Below are positions 22,535-32,341 of a stretch of DNA of 64,000 bases, piece after piece. The notes beneath the pieces are model-generated. The model had not been told where the DNA came from, did no database searches, and was given only the letters and a program-made list of their open reading frames with translations. Numbering within the stretch: position 1 is the stretch's first letter; each line of letters opens with the position of its first letter. The translations under genes and the position numbers were made by a program. Origin of the DNA: Odontocerum albicorne (taxonomy: Eukaryota; Arthropoda; Insecta; Trichoptera; Odontoceridae); the NCBI GenBank assembly GCA_949825065.1, contig OX463848.1, positions 41,806,766-41,870,765 on the forward strand, read 5' to 3'.

Positions 22535-22990
22535 TTGATCTTTCAAGATTGCGTAGTAGCTGAAATGCAATGGATTCACACTATAAAACGATACACACAC
22601 AGGCCTCTTCTATCCGCAAGATGACTGACAATCATTGTCAATCAAAAGGTTTGATCTGTCGAGAGTTCGTAGTAGCTGAAATGCAATAGCTTCACACTAT
22701 GATCCAATACACACACACATACCTCTTCTATCCGCAAGATGACTGACAATCATAGTTAATCAAAAGGTTTGATCTGTCGAGATTGCGTAGTAGTTGAAAT
22801 GCAATAGCTTCATACTATGATCCAATACACACACAGACCTCTTCTATCCGCAAGATTGACAATCAAAAGGTTTGATCTGTCAAGATTGCGTAGTAGCTGA
22901 AATGCAATAGCTTCATACTATAATCCGATACACACACAGGCCTCTTCTATCCGCAAGATGACTGACAATCATAGTCAATCAAAAGGTATA
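22535..22990. repeat. Four-unit tandem array made from the SINE-2 body
   Basis: Units of about 105-118 bp share GTTTGATCTGTCGAGATTGC, GTAGTAGCTGAAATGCAATA and CTTCTATCCGCAAGATGACT. The same order of blocks occurs once in the SINE-2 copies at 640-770 and 7290-7400. The SINE head is absent here, so only the 3' body was amplified. Confidence 0.85.
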
Positions 22991-23759
22991 TCGTGTCGTA
23001 AATTTTACTAGCTATTTATTATATTTAAATATACTACGTTCGTTCATTTAGTATCCCTCGACATTTCGAAGTGATGATGGTGACATATTGAGTGTGGCCA
23101 GAAGATAACATTATCTTCGGCCCCATTAATCGTTTGTTTTGACAAACGAACGGTTTGCCTCAATTAAGTCGTTTGTTGGCGAATTCTGAGAAATGATTGT
23201 TATCAAACTTTTCTAATGACTTTATCCATCTTTTAAAGTTTCTCTTTTCTTTTTTATTTACAATACTATATTGTTTTACATTTTCGACTCAATTAAACGG
23301 GTGTCCCCGACAAATTAATGATACTACATTAAAGTAAGAGTATGGATAGAATTAATTAAGTATTCCTAAAAACGTGCTGCGTGTGCTAAAGTACCAGACG
23401 CTAAGAGGAACCGAAGATATCCTTAGCTTAAATTTATGGACTCCTGCAAAAGTGACATCTTATTATTCGGCCTAGATATTCTGCATTTGGAGGAGCGAGC
23501 CAAAACGAAACCTGAGAAGTATTTTCAGAGATAGACAGCTTGTTTAACACTGGAATTGACGAATAAACCTGCATAGGAAGTAACTACAAAGAAAGCATGT
23601 CTATGAGATACAGGAGGATTCTGTTCATGTTTGCAGCAGATGTAGAAGGATATGCCGGTCTAGGTTAGGGCTTCACAGCCACAGTTGGAGATGTGTCAGG
23701 GTCGCTGCGTCAGTCCATCATTTCTCGTCGATGAAAGGAGGCTGTCATTACACTCTCGT
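22991..23759. other. Unassigned stretch
   Basis: No frame or repeat supported, apart from a loose inverted pair near 23130-23150 (GTTTGTTTTGACAAACGAAC). Confidence 0.25.
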
Positions 23760-24235
23760 TGTGTACAGTACAACTTAGTGGGTTTATTGCTATATGTCAA
23801 TTTCTTTCAATCACCCAGAAAGGTGTTAAAGATACCTTAAATGAACACCAGATTGGAACCTTTTCAAACATTATTTCTCAACCTTTCTAGCCTGACGAAT
23901 TTTTGAAGAATTTTTTAAATATTTTTGTAGCATATGCCGCCCAAATGTTTTATTTGCACGAACATAATCAGCCTTGTCAGGTCAGGATACCTACTGTTTT
24001 ACATCACTAACAGGGCAGCAAAACTGTTCTTCATTTTGTACTCGTAAGCTATTTTTTATATCATCGCGATGTTTCATCGCGTTTTCAATTTTCCTGGGAG
24101 TTACAGACCCTAAGGTTGAGAGAAACGATGGTTTAAAAAAGTCCGGTACCAACGTAGGTCGAATCCACAAACTCAGGATTTGAAGACACGCGTCTTGCCA
24201 ACTTGACCATAGAGATCGTAGGAGGTTTATTCTAA
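23760..24235 (-). mobile_element. SINE-3 copy split by a hAT-like MITE
   Basis: The minus-strand tRNA-like head at 24235-24150 reads ATGGTCAAGTTGGCAAGACG (A box) and GTGGATTCGACCTACG (B box). The body and LINE-like tail (TGGTGTTCATTTAAGG, AGCAATAAACCCACTAAG) lie at 23868-23760. The two parts are separated by the element at 23869-24130. Confidence 0.6.
23869..24130. mobile_element. hAT-like MITE inserted in SINE-3
   Basis: The termini are CATTATTTCTCAACCTT on the left and AAGGTTGAGAGAAACGATG on the right, inverted with small differences and resembling the TTCTCAACCTT ends of hAT elements. Flanking 8-mers TTTTCAAA and GTTTAAAA could be a decayed 8-bp target duplication. Non-coding, 262 bp. Confidence 0.5.
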
Positions 24236-24749
24236 GTAACTTGTCATTATGGTTTACCGCTTTAATCTAAATACCAATGGAATGTATTCATAATTAAATA
24301 TTTCATAATCTGTATGTCTGTCACCAGGAAGTGGCATATTGACACAAAGTATAAATATTTATATGTATAATGACGTCAACAAGGACTCCTAGTCCTGCGG
24401 CGTATACCCCACGCGTAGGAGTTTCCTTGTAAATAACCAGAAATCCTTTAAGAGCTCCTGGCGCATCCCTTATATCTTACCTGAAATTGTTTAATAAAGC
24501 CGGCAATGGCTGCAACTGTTTATTTTTCTTTGTACACGTGACGGAATCGTTCTGTTTTATCACATACACGTGTATATAGTATCTCGGTTACTTTCAAAAG
24601 ATATATATGTTTGTTTCTTTTTTTGCCAAAACAGTTTTACATGTTAGCATAAATTTAATTAATTTATTTCACGGCAAGTAGGTAAATGAAAGGAACGGAG
24701 TGAATGCAGTGGAAATGCTTATACTGAAAAGAATACATATGTGGTGTAA
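24236..24749. other. Unassigned stretch
   Basis: Contains a TGACGTCA motif at about 24371 and an AATAAAGCCGGC run near 24490. These recall LTR or polyadenylation signals, but no paired ends were found. Confidence 0.25.
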
Positions 24750-24829
24750 CGATGTCGACTGTTAAAATATGTTGATTCCAATATCGTCCTGGCCTTATCA
24801 AGATACCCAAGTTTCAATACCGCAAACAG
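24750..24829 (-). pseudogene. Decayed copy of the first ankyrin-repeat exon of wake/ANKFN1
   Basis: The minus-strand frame reads LFAVLKLGYLDKARTILEST and then YFNS before similarity is lost. In ANKFN1/Wide awake proteins, the segment after INIHLH continues with a close relative of this (ALF-AVEHG-L-KARTILEST, from family knowledge). The match covers only about 24 residues. AG precedes the CTG codon, but the two bases needed to complete the split Ala codon of the 54.3 kb exon are missing. It also lies on the strand opposite to that exon and upstream of it. I read it as a duplicated and inverted exon fragment that has decayed, not a functional exon. Alternatives are an assembly inversion or a retrocopy. 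Confidence 0.5.
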
Positions 24830-24889
24830 CTGGTGACAATTTCTCGTGTTGCATAATATGGAACATAAGGAACGCTGGAACCCATTTTT

Positions 24890-25005
24890 TTTTAAATAGG
24901 ATTCCAGTCTGTTTTTCACTTAGGGTCCATTAAAAACATCTTCTGGTTGGTTGGAAGAGATTGCCACATGGCAATAAGCTAGCCAGATTAAATAAATAAA
25001 TAAAT
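24890..25005 (+). mobile_element. SINE-3 3' part with (TAAA)n end
   Basis: GGATTCCAGTCTGTTTTTCA and TCTGGTTGGTTGGAAGAGAT lead to AATAAGCTAGCCAGAT and a perfect TAAA-repeat tail. The tail is that of LINE-A; the upstream body is SINE-3 specific. Confidence 0.6.
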
Positions 25006-25007
25006 AA

Positions 25008-25113
25008 GGATACCAGGAAGCATTATTCTCATAATGCTAGGCAATGCCGAGAATATATCCACTGTGTCACTCAATTGGTTCAATATATTTAAACCCAGCG
25101 TTACTGATTGAAT
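25008..25113 (-). mobile_element. LINE-B fragment
   Basis: The complement matches the LINE-B tail (ATATTGAACCAATTGAGTGA and TATATTCTCGGCATTGCC). It joins tail to tail with the preceding SINE-3. Confidence 0.65.
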
Positions 25114-25309
25114 TTAACTTATTTAAAAATCTCGAATTCACAAAAGGAAACTTATGCACCTACTAATTTGTAAAACGTTGGTCAAATAAATATCTTCACG
25201 GCGTTGACGGAACATTGTTGGAAAGCTTTGACCAATAACAAATATAACATATTGTATAATAAAAAAATAAAAATGAATTAAAGAAGCCGAGTAAATGACT
25301 GCTTTGAGA

Positions 25310-25640
25310 AGAATATGTTATGTGTCGTTGTATGAGCGAATAAAAATTATAAATACTAAGAATAAATGTAAACTAAAAATAGATGTGTTAAGTAGCTTGA
25401 AAATGCGCACGTTTAGGTGGTTAAGACTTGTTGAATGGATGGATGACTAAAGAAATTTATAATGCTAAAATAAGTGGGACTCATGGTTAGAGGAAGACCG
25501 AGAAAAGTATTGCTGGACCAAGTAAATGAAAATTGAAAGAAGAAAAGGTAAGGAGTAAGAAAAATATGAGCTGTATAAAAAGACGTATGGATGTTGAGAA
25601 GAAAGAACTATGTCATGATAGAAAAGTTTGGAGCTCTATC
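25310..25640 (+). mobile_element. LINE-C fragment
   Basis: Shows the RT tail region with CGAGAAAAGTATTGCTGGAC and the Cys/Arg-rich end, decayed. Confidence 0.55.
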
Positions 25641-25649
25641 AATAATTTA

Positions 25650-26170
25650 TTACTCTTTCAAACATTGTAATACCAGATATTCTACGCAAGGCGCGCATTT
25701 CTACCGCATTTATTCTGCGATTATCACTTCCTTTCGATACCTAGGCTTTATTTCCGTGCATCAAGGTTGACACTAACTCACCATTACGGACAGTATTAAA
25801 AAATGGGTTTCTTTTATTGACAAAAAATAGTACTGAGTGCGTTATTGACTTTGTTACTTGCAGCAACACACTTTTTAATATTGATTTTTATTTTTCGAAA
25901 ACATGTTCTCCAAATAGCAAAATTTCTCAATTTGTTGTACTGATATTTCATTATTCATCTACTCGTATATATTGCAACTTCTCATAGAATCACCCTTTTC
26001 AGCAACGATGACAAAAAATAACCCATTCAGAACCAAATCAGACATTTTCACTTCTTTCGCGTCACTCTTCATCCCGTTTACACACGAGTTAATATAAATA
26101 TTGAAGAAGCATGGAGACATTACACATCCTTGTTTAACACCTTTCGCTACATAAAACCACCCAGTCATAT
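25650..26170 (-). mobile_element. LINE RT palm and thumb fragment, catalytic box lost
   Basis: The minus strand from 26168 encodes VAKGVKQGCVMSPCFFNIYI and NSCVNGMKSDAKEVKMSDLV, the RT motif B region (QGC-SP-LFN). Where F(Y)ADD should follow, the frame reads LFFVIVAEKG, so the Asp pair has been deleted. Further on (25800-25660) is a thumb piece, NRRINAVEMRALRRISGIT. Confidence 0.65.
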
Positions 26171-26454
26171 GTTAACTCACTTTCTCTATGAGGAAGAGAG
26201 TGATCTATATAACAAAATAATTAGGGTGTGTCGTTTTTCATTTCATCGTATTTTAAATGAAGCAATCACAATCCTAAAGAATTCCTCATTGAACGCAGAG
26301 TTACCTCTATTGGTAAATAAACTTATTGAATAATTCGTCCTGCGTAAAAAAAACGTTCGTTCGATCTGGTTGAACGAATCGGGCAACGGAAACATAATTT
26401 TTCAAGTAAAACCGAAAAATCTATTGTACTAGGACATTTTGTATTACAATATTA

Positions 26455-26515
26455 TTGTTTACAGTACAATCGAATGGGATTATTGCCATGTGGTAATCTC
26501 TTCCAACCAATATTA
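26455..26515 (-). mobile_element. LINE-A/SINE-3 type 3' tail
   Basis: The short reverse tail (TTGGTTGGAAGAGATTACCA on the minus strand, then CAATAATCCC). It cannot be assigned to LINE-A or SINE-3 without the upstream body. Confidence 0.4.
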
Positions 26516-26566
26516 ATAATATTTTTGTTTTTTTTTTAACAAAAAATGTTTATTAATGTGCACATT

Positions 26567-26827
26567 TAGAGATGCATGGCTTCCGTGCGGAAGGTCATTG
26601 GTTCGAACTCCGCCCTGTGCTACTCACCTTGAATGAAAGAAAGGACAGACCGCCATACCTTCCTATCTCGACACATATCCTTAGCCTCATATACATCCTT
26701 GAGGTGCATGGTCGCTTGGTAACGCCCTGGACTTCCATGCGGAAGGTCACCAGTTTGAACCCCGCGCTTTTTTTATTTCCTCGAATAACACAGCCATTTT
26801 TTCCGCCTAGTCTTCGGGGTATAAGTA
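26567..26827 (+). mobile_element. Two SINE-1 heads around LINE-C sequence
   Basis: A short head at 26567 (CTTCCGTGCGGAAGGTCATT, then GGTTCGAACTCC) runs into reversed LINE-C 3' sequence (about 26630-26700). A second head at 26703 (GCATGGTCGCTTGGTAACGC, then CAGTTTGAACCCC) follows, with the CGCCTAGTCTTCGGGGTATA body, up to the mariner insertion point. Confidence 0.55.
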
Positions 26828-27785
26828 CTATGCGTATCCAGAAAGTAAGTGTACTGAGGCTCTCACGACCGGATGGATTTTATTTTCGACATGTTGGCTA
26901 CACTTCCGTGTAGCCTGACCCTTCCCCTCCGCAACGAGACCGGTTCGAGGTCAGTACGTTGAGAAGTGTCGACGCGACAACACATTTCGTGAAAAATGTC
27001 AATCCAATCTCCCGCCAAGTGCGATATACGCGGCGTCATCCGTTATCTCGTTTGGAAGGGAAAACCTCCGGTTGAGGTTTATAATGAGGTGAAAACTGCA
27101 TATGGTGATAAAGCTATGAATCGTACGAGTGTGTACAAGTGGTGTCGCGAGTTTAAAAACGGTCACGTCACACCTCTTCACCCTCCGCCAAAATGTTCAA
27201 AACCACAATTTCAGCCAAGAAAATCATGGCATCCGTGTTTTGGGACTGTCAAGGCATAATTTTAATTGAATATATGCCTCAAGGGGAGACCATCAACTCT
27301 GCAAGATACTGTGAGACCCTAAAAAAATTGCGGAGGGCGATTCAAAACAAGAGGAGAGGCACGCTAACAAAGGGAGTCTGCCTGCTGCACGACAATGCCA
27401 GACCACACACGGCCAACGCCACGAAGGAACTGCTCGCCTCGTTGAAATGGGATGTCCTGAACCATCCCGCGCATTCCCCTGACCTAGCACCTTTAGATTA
27501 CTATCTCTTTACCTCCCTGAAGCTGCACATGGGTGGAAAAAGGTTTTCAACCGACGAGGAGGTAAAGGAGGAGGTGGAGAAGTGGACGGAGGGGTTGGCG
27601 GGAAACTACTTCGAGGAAGGCATCAAAAAGTTGATACCCCGCTTCACCACCTGCATTGAGAGGAATGGCGACTATGTCGAAAAATAGCTTACATATGTAC
27701 TACGGTAACCACGTAATTTTTTTGTTTAAATAAAAAAATTGTAACCCACAAAAATTCAGTACACTTACTTTCTGGATACGCCTCG
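26828..27785 (+). mobile_element. Internally deleted mariner element, copy 1 (958 bp)
   Basis: Terminal inverted repeats of about 30 bp run from CTATGCGTATCCAGAAAGTA to the complement at the right end, which differs in its first few bases. TA is duplicated outside at 26826-26827 and 27786-27787. A full mariner is about 1.3 kb, so about a quarter is missing. It has the same length and same deletion as the copy at 47914-48871. Confidence 0.9.
26996..27687 (+). pseudogene. Mariner transposase remnant, first catalytic Asp deleted
   Basis: The N-terminal HTH domain is intact (MSIQSPAKCDIRGVIRYLVW, then SVYKWCREFKNGHVTPLH). At about 27180-27200 an internal deletion fuses TPPK-like sequence to KTTISAKKIMASVFWD in a different frame, so two overlapping frames cover the gene (26996-27259 and 27193-27687). 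The HDNARPH Asp and the SPDLAPLD Asp are 34 residues apart, the DD34D signature. The TGDE motif with the first Asp lies in the deleted part. The C-terminus IERNGDYVEK and stop are normal. No active enzyme can result; mobility would need transposase supplied in trans. Confidence 0.85.
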
Positions 27786-27787
27786 TA

Positions 27788-28519
27788 TATTACTTTGGAA
27801 ATATTCTTTAAAAAAAATGTTTTTAAATAGAGATATATTGAAATTTACATTCATACTAGTCAATTATGAATGTATTCCACTGAATTAAAGCATTAAATAT
27901 TAATTTTCAAACACCTATTTGCATTAAATCAATAAAAAGAGGCCATGAAATCTCCACCCATAACATTTTCTTCTACTCGAACACCTTGGTTGTTACATAA
28001 TTAATGAAAAAAAAAAAACAAAGACGGAGTATTTTTATGACATGAACCAAATCATGTCAACGTTTTCAACAAACAACCCTTAAAATTAATTTAAAACAAA
28101 AGCGATTTCTTTTCGGTTAGTTAAACACCCAACTCGTTAGCCTTTCGTCGGGTCTCAAATTTGAAAATTAAAAGAAGAAAAAAAACAACTCACGAAGCGA
28201 AATTATCTAATTTTGGTTGGATGTTTTTTGCGGAGTGTCTGAAAATTAAATGGATAGAGATAGAGAGACAGTCTAGACCTGGTATGATCAAAATGCGGCC
28301 CGCGAATGGACCACATCTCGAAGGCATCTTTTATGCTAACAACTTCACGTATCGATAAACATATGTATCTCCTTTGCTAACCTGCGTTGCTATGTTCGTG
28401 GATCACGTCTACCACCCAGGGATTTCGTATTCGATCTTCTCTGGTACTCTTAAAAATAATGTGGTATCAGTCTGGTTTTCAAATTATTAATCTTTTTGTA
28501 CCATATCTAGCCACCCCTG
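27788..28519. other. Unassigned stretch
   Basis: AT-rich intron-like DNA. A chance + frame at 28161-28358 shows no family resemblance. ATGCGGCCCGCG near 28292 resembles the motif near 1690. Confidence 0.25.
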
Positions 28520-29145
28520 AAGTTGGCGTTCACTCTTAAGAAAATATTTTTTGACGGCACGGAACAACTTCTCAACTGTCAAGATACCTGTCCATTCACC
28601 AATGTTGCGTTACCACGACAGGCACCTTCTATCAATTCCACGTCGACCCGCAATCTCACTCTTAAATATTAATTTTAGGAAGTAATATGTATATATCCTC
28701 TCAATATATAGCTCAGATAGGAAACCTTTCAGCATTTTATGATATTTAAGAGCTCTCGTTCTACACCAGCTCGCCTGTCCATTCACCAATGTTGCGTTAC
28801 CACGACAGGCGCCTTCTATCAATTCCGCGTCGACCCTCAATCTCACCCTTCAATATTAATTTTAGGAAGTAATATGTATATATCCCTCTCAATATATAAC
28901 CCAGATAGGAAACCGTTCAGCATTTTATGGTATTTAAGAACTCTCGTTCTACACCAGCTCGAACCAGCACCTGAATATTTGAGATGCGATGAAACCAATA
29001 AATTCTGAGCGTTCTCCTAGGAATTTACATTTTGAATATCTCTCTAGCTTATTTACTCTTAGCATTATGGTCTTCATAGTCCATGTTTCAACACCAAAAA
29101 GAGAATCGAAGAACACGCATATTCCCAACAAGACCATGGAGGAAG
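28520..29145 (-). mobile_element. RTE-type LINE fragment with internal duplication
   Basis: The minus strand from 29137 includes FGVETWTMKTIMLRVNKLER, a decayed YG-E-WT thumb motif. Downstream it carries a 187-bp direct duplication (28587-28773 and 28774-28960), which holds the rest of the tail. Confidence 0.55.
28587..28960. repeat. Direct tandem duplication, two 187-bp units
   Basis: Both units start CCTGTCCATTCACCAATGTT and end CTCTCGTTCTACACCAGCTC. They differ at about ten positions. The duplication arose inside the LINE fragment. Confidence 0.9.
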
Positions 29146-29919
29146 ATTAATTAGGTTGGGTGGAGAGAATTTGTGGCTTCTTCGTGCTCCAATGCCTTTA
29201 ACCTGTACACCGCGTTAATAATCAAATTCCACGAATCCTGTGCGCGGCACAATTTCGGCGTTTTTTAATTTCTAAGTTTAAACGCGTATTTTGTTTAGAA
29301 CCACTGATATTTGACTACACCACCAAGTAAACATGACATTCAAGTAATTTTCTGATAATAAATAATAGTCATTACTCTTAAGGAGACTCATTAAATAAAG
29401 GAGATAAACTAAACATTACGTAAAATACACAAAGGAATGCTACAGATCAGATCACAGGCGTTTGTGCTTCCCGCGAGGAACACGTTAATAATTGCGATGT
29501 AGAATGCTAGGTTCTTCGAACATTGTATAGATCAGCTTCTATAATCCAGTTATAAGAATATACCTAAAGTTGAATGCAGTAGCTGACTCGGATGTGGACT
29601 TATGTATTAAGTTTATGAGGATGGTGACTGAATTGGCTGAAAAATGAGTGATGTATTTCATATTATGCATATAATTTGTAACGTTTTTACCGATTTGCTG
29701 ACATGACGGAACTGTTGTCGTTCGGCGCAGAAATCGTAATAACTCAATTCGTGCCAACTTTCAAAGTGAAAGGACAAATTTAGTGCGTGAGATGAACATT
29801 TGTAATTAAGATTTTATTTCTTGATATTATATATAAATTATATGATTTGTTTAAACATTTTGATAAATTTTCTGTAATTACACCTAAAACAATACTATTT
29901 TATTTATTGTTTTACAATA
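29146..29919. other. Unassigned stretch
   Basis: No repeat match within the window and no frame of note. Confidence 0.25.
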
Positions 29920-30403
29920 TGTGACACTTTTATTGCAAATACAATCTGGCGGACTTATTGCCAGGCGGCAATCTCTTCCAGTCAACCTGACAAAAGTAAA
30001 TGAAGCAGGTTACGTGGTCGCATAAATCATTCAAATTACTATCCATCTCCACGAAATCCATAAACACATATGTGAGCATATGCCCACGGACCCCACAATG
30101 ACGGACAATCACCCGAACATTATTTTTTATATAAAGTGAGATATCATCAATCAAAAGAAAAGGAAGGGATGGTGGAGAGGAAAGGAAGAGAAAAATCAGG
30201 AATTAAACACGTCATTTAAGAGTTAAGAGTTTTTTTCAGTAGCTTCTTAAAGCATGCCAAGTACGGACCGAGTCTTATGTTGGTTTGTAACTGATTCCAG
30301 AGTCTCACTGCATGGACAGTAAAGGACGACGTAAAAAAATAAGAGTGGTGAACTGGAAAGTCCAATAGACAATCTCTGTTTGAGCGTAGCTCTAATCCAT
30401 GAT
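29920..30403 (-). mobile_element. LINE-A 3' end
   Basis: The family 3' UTR on the minus strand (GTCTGTTGACTGG-like variant of the LINE-A tail, then the RT tail beyond 30230). The tail end is interrupted by substitutions rather than a clean TAAA run. 5' truncated at 30403. Confidence 0.7.
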
Positions 30404-30540
30404 ACTAGCATATATCGGAAGATCTACAAAGGTTTCTTGGTATTTCGTCTTCCCTTGATAAGTAGTACAATGTCCGCTGCCATATCCTTATACTTAACTT
30501 AATTAATTTTTTTGTAATACTTTAAATATTTCAATAATAC

Positions 30541-30712
30541 TATAGTGGGTTCGAATCCCGAGTTAAATGCGGATATTATTATAAAGCTTTTGCCGGTCCT
30601 GTGGCGCGGAATGATCTGCCTCTTAGTGTCAGAGATATGGGTGGCGTGGGCAGCTTTAAGAAGCACTTAAAAACAATAATTTTGGGACGTCTTATCAAAA
30701 TTTATTAGTGGG
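30541..30712 (+). mobile_element. LINE-E RT tail fragment
   Basis: Encodes FAGPVARNDLPLSVRDMGGV and GSFKKHLKTIILGRLIK, the typical WN-LP-S/FK--LK end of LINE polyproteins (Trp changed). Related copies are at 33480-33770, 37535-37690 and 38285-38550. Confidence 0.6.
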
Positions 30713-31209
30713 CTCAAATCATGAGGACGTTTTAGTCCTTGATATGAGTTTGCTCTCTTAAGTTTATTTTTAAGTACTTTTTAAAATTAAAATAAAATAA
30801 GTTATCAAATAATGCAATACCGCACCACAGTTTGATACTCTCTGTCCTAGAGTATTTTTGTCGAAGAAGAAGTGGAAGGTGGCTTGGTAGGAAAATGAGT
30901 TTTCCCTTCGAAGATAAATTGACATTAAAGCCCCGGCGACACGTCAAGTCCCACCAGCTCCGGATTCCTCTCTAATTAAGGCGATATTTCACGGGACCTC
31001 CGTTTGAGGTCCCCTCACACGTGTGCCGTTTGATATTAATTGTCCAAAAAGGGATTGAAGGGAATTCGATCTTGGACGAAGTCACAAGTCATTAGGCGTT
31101 TTTTTATCCTTATTTATCGACACCACTCACTCTGACGAAAATTTTAAAAGAACCAAAATCATGCTGGTATAAAATCTATCGGGATATCTGGAAAATAGTT
31201 TCTGATTTT
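30713..31209. other. Unassigned stretch
   Basis: Contains a non-repetitive, moderately GC-rich segment at 30880-31040 with no recognised product. Confidence 0.25.
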
Positions 31210-31415
31210 TTGGTTTGATTAAATGACGACATTTGGGTGAATAATGAACAATTGAAGGAAATTCTGCTATTTGGGTAATATTTTCTCAGGTGACGGAAGG
31301 TTTAAGAGGAATATCGAACGATGTGTAGTCATAAGAAACGTAGTCAATGAAACACTAAAACATTTATACTCTAACTGGACATAATCACTAAAACATTTAT
31401 ACTCTAACTGTAGAT
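31210..31415 (+). mobile_element. LINE-C fragment
   Basis: The thumb region of LINE-C (ATATCGAACGATGTGTAGTC, GTCAATGAAACACTAAAACA) with a 30-bp internal repeat of the ACTAAAACATTTATACTCTA block. Confidence 0.55.
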
Positions 31416-31680
31416 ACCAGGAGCGTATATCTGAATGGACTGATCTCTCTACAGGCGTTCCAAAAGGTGGAATTCTCTCTCCATTCCTTTTTTCTATATT
31501 CATCAACCCAATAACATCGTCTCTTAAATGTTCTTATCATCTGTATGCGGATGACCTGCAGAATTCGAATGATTTATGTGACCACGTAACTTGCTTCATT
31601 TACTTTTGTCTGGTTGGTTGGAAGAGATTGCCGCCTGGTAATAAGCCCGCCAGATTGTATTTGCAATAAAAGAGTTAAAT
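31416..31680 (+). mobile_element. LINE-A RT palm fused to its own 3' UTR
   Basis: The + frame reads SEWTDLSTGVPKGGILSPFL and FSIFINPITSSLKCSYHLYA, ending in the catalytic YADD (31544-31555). Directly after GAC CTG CAG the sequence switches to the LINE-A 3' UTR (ATGATTTATGTGACCACGTA) and the (TAAA)n end. The RT thumb and C-terminus are deleted. The only place in the window where the LINE-A catalytic box survives. Confidence 0.7.
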
Positions 31681-32341
31681 AAATAAACATCAAAATCTGG
31701 TACTCTAAGATAATAATCCACAAATATATTTTGGTGCTAACTTTGATTTGTGTGTGTGTGAGACGCGGACGTTAAAAATATTGATCGGAACCACATTTTG
31801 CTTCAATTTTTTTTGACATATTATCCGGAGTTTGTTTTACCCGGGTCATTTTTCCCCTACCACCCCTGTTAATAGAAAGTGTACTGTAAATAGATTTTTC
31901 AACATACAGTAAATTATCTTCACACATTATTAAATTGAATCTTTCTTATGAAAGCACCTTTATAAAAAAAGACTTCGATTTGAACCCACTGTAAGAAGCT
32001 GTGGGAGGCGATTGCTGAAAAGAATCCTCTTAAATTACCGTTTTATCTTAACAAAATTTACTTTATTAATACTTTATATTCCAATTATTGTTTAACGAAA
32101 TTAATATCTTAATTATTGTCTGTTGGATTTTGGAAACTGCTTAAAATTTGTCGTCTAAAATTGTTGAATTTTGCGATTATTAAACTCGAAATACTCGTAT
32201 TTCACTGCTTGGGAACCTCACTTCCACCCGGTCACGCCTGGAAAATTTGTTGAGAAAATATTTGTTGTAATCTAAGCATAGTCCGAAATCAGTTTATTGA
32301 AGTAAATTGGTTTTTAGAGATTATTTCCGAGACGATTTCGT
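31681..32341. other. Unassigned stretch
   Basis: AT-rich, no recognised element. Confidence 0.25.

Noticed and set aside
24371..24530. Possible LTR starting at TGACGTCAAC with an AATAAA signal
   Set aside because: No paired termini, no target duplication and no second copy in the window.
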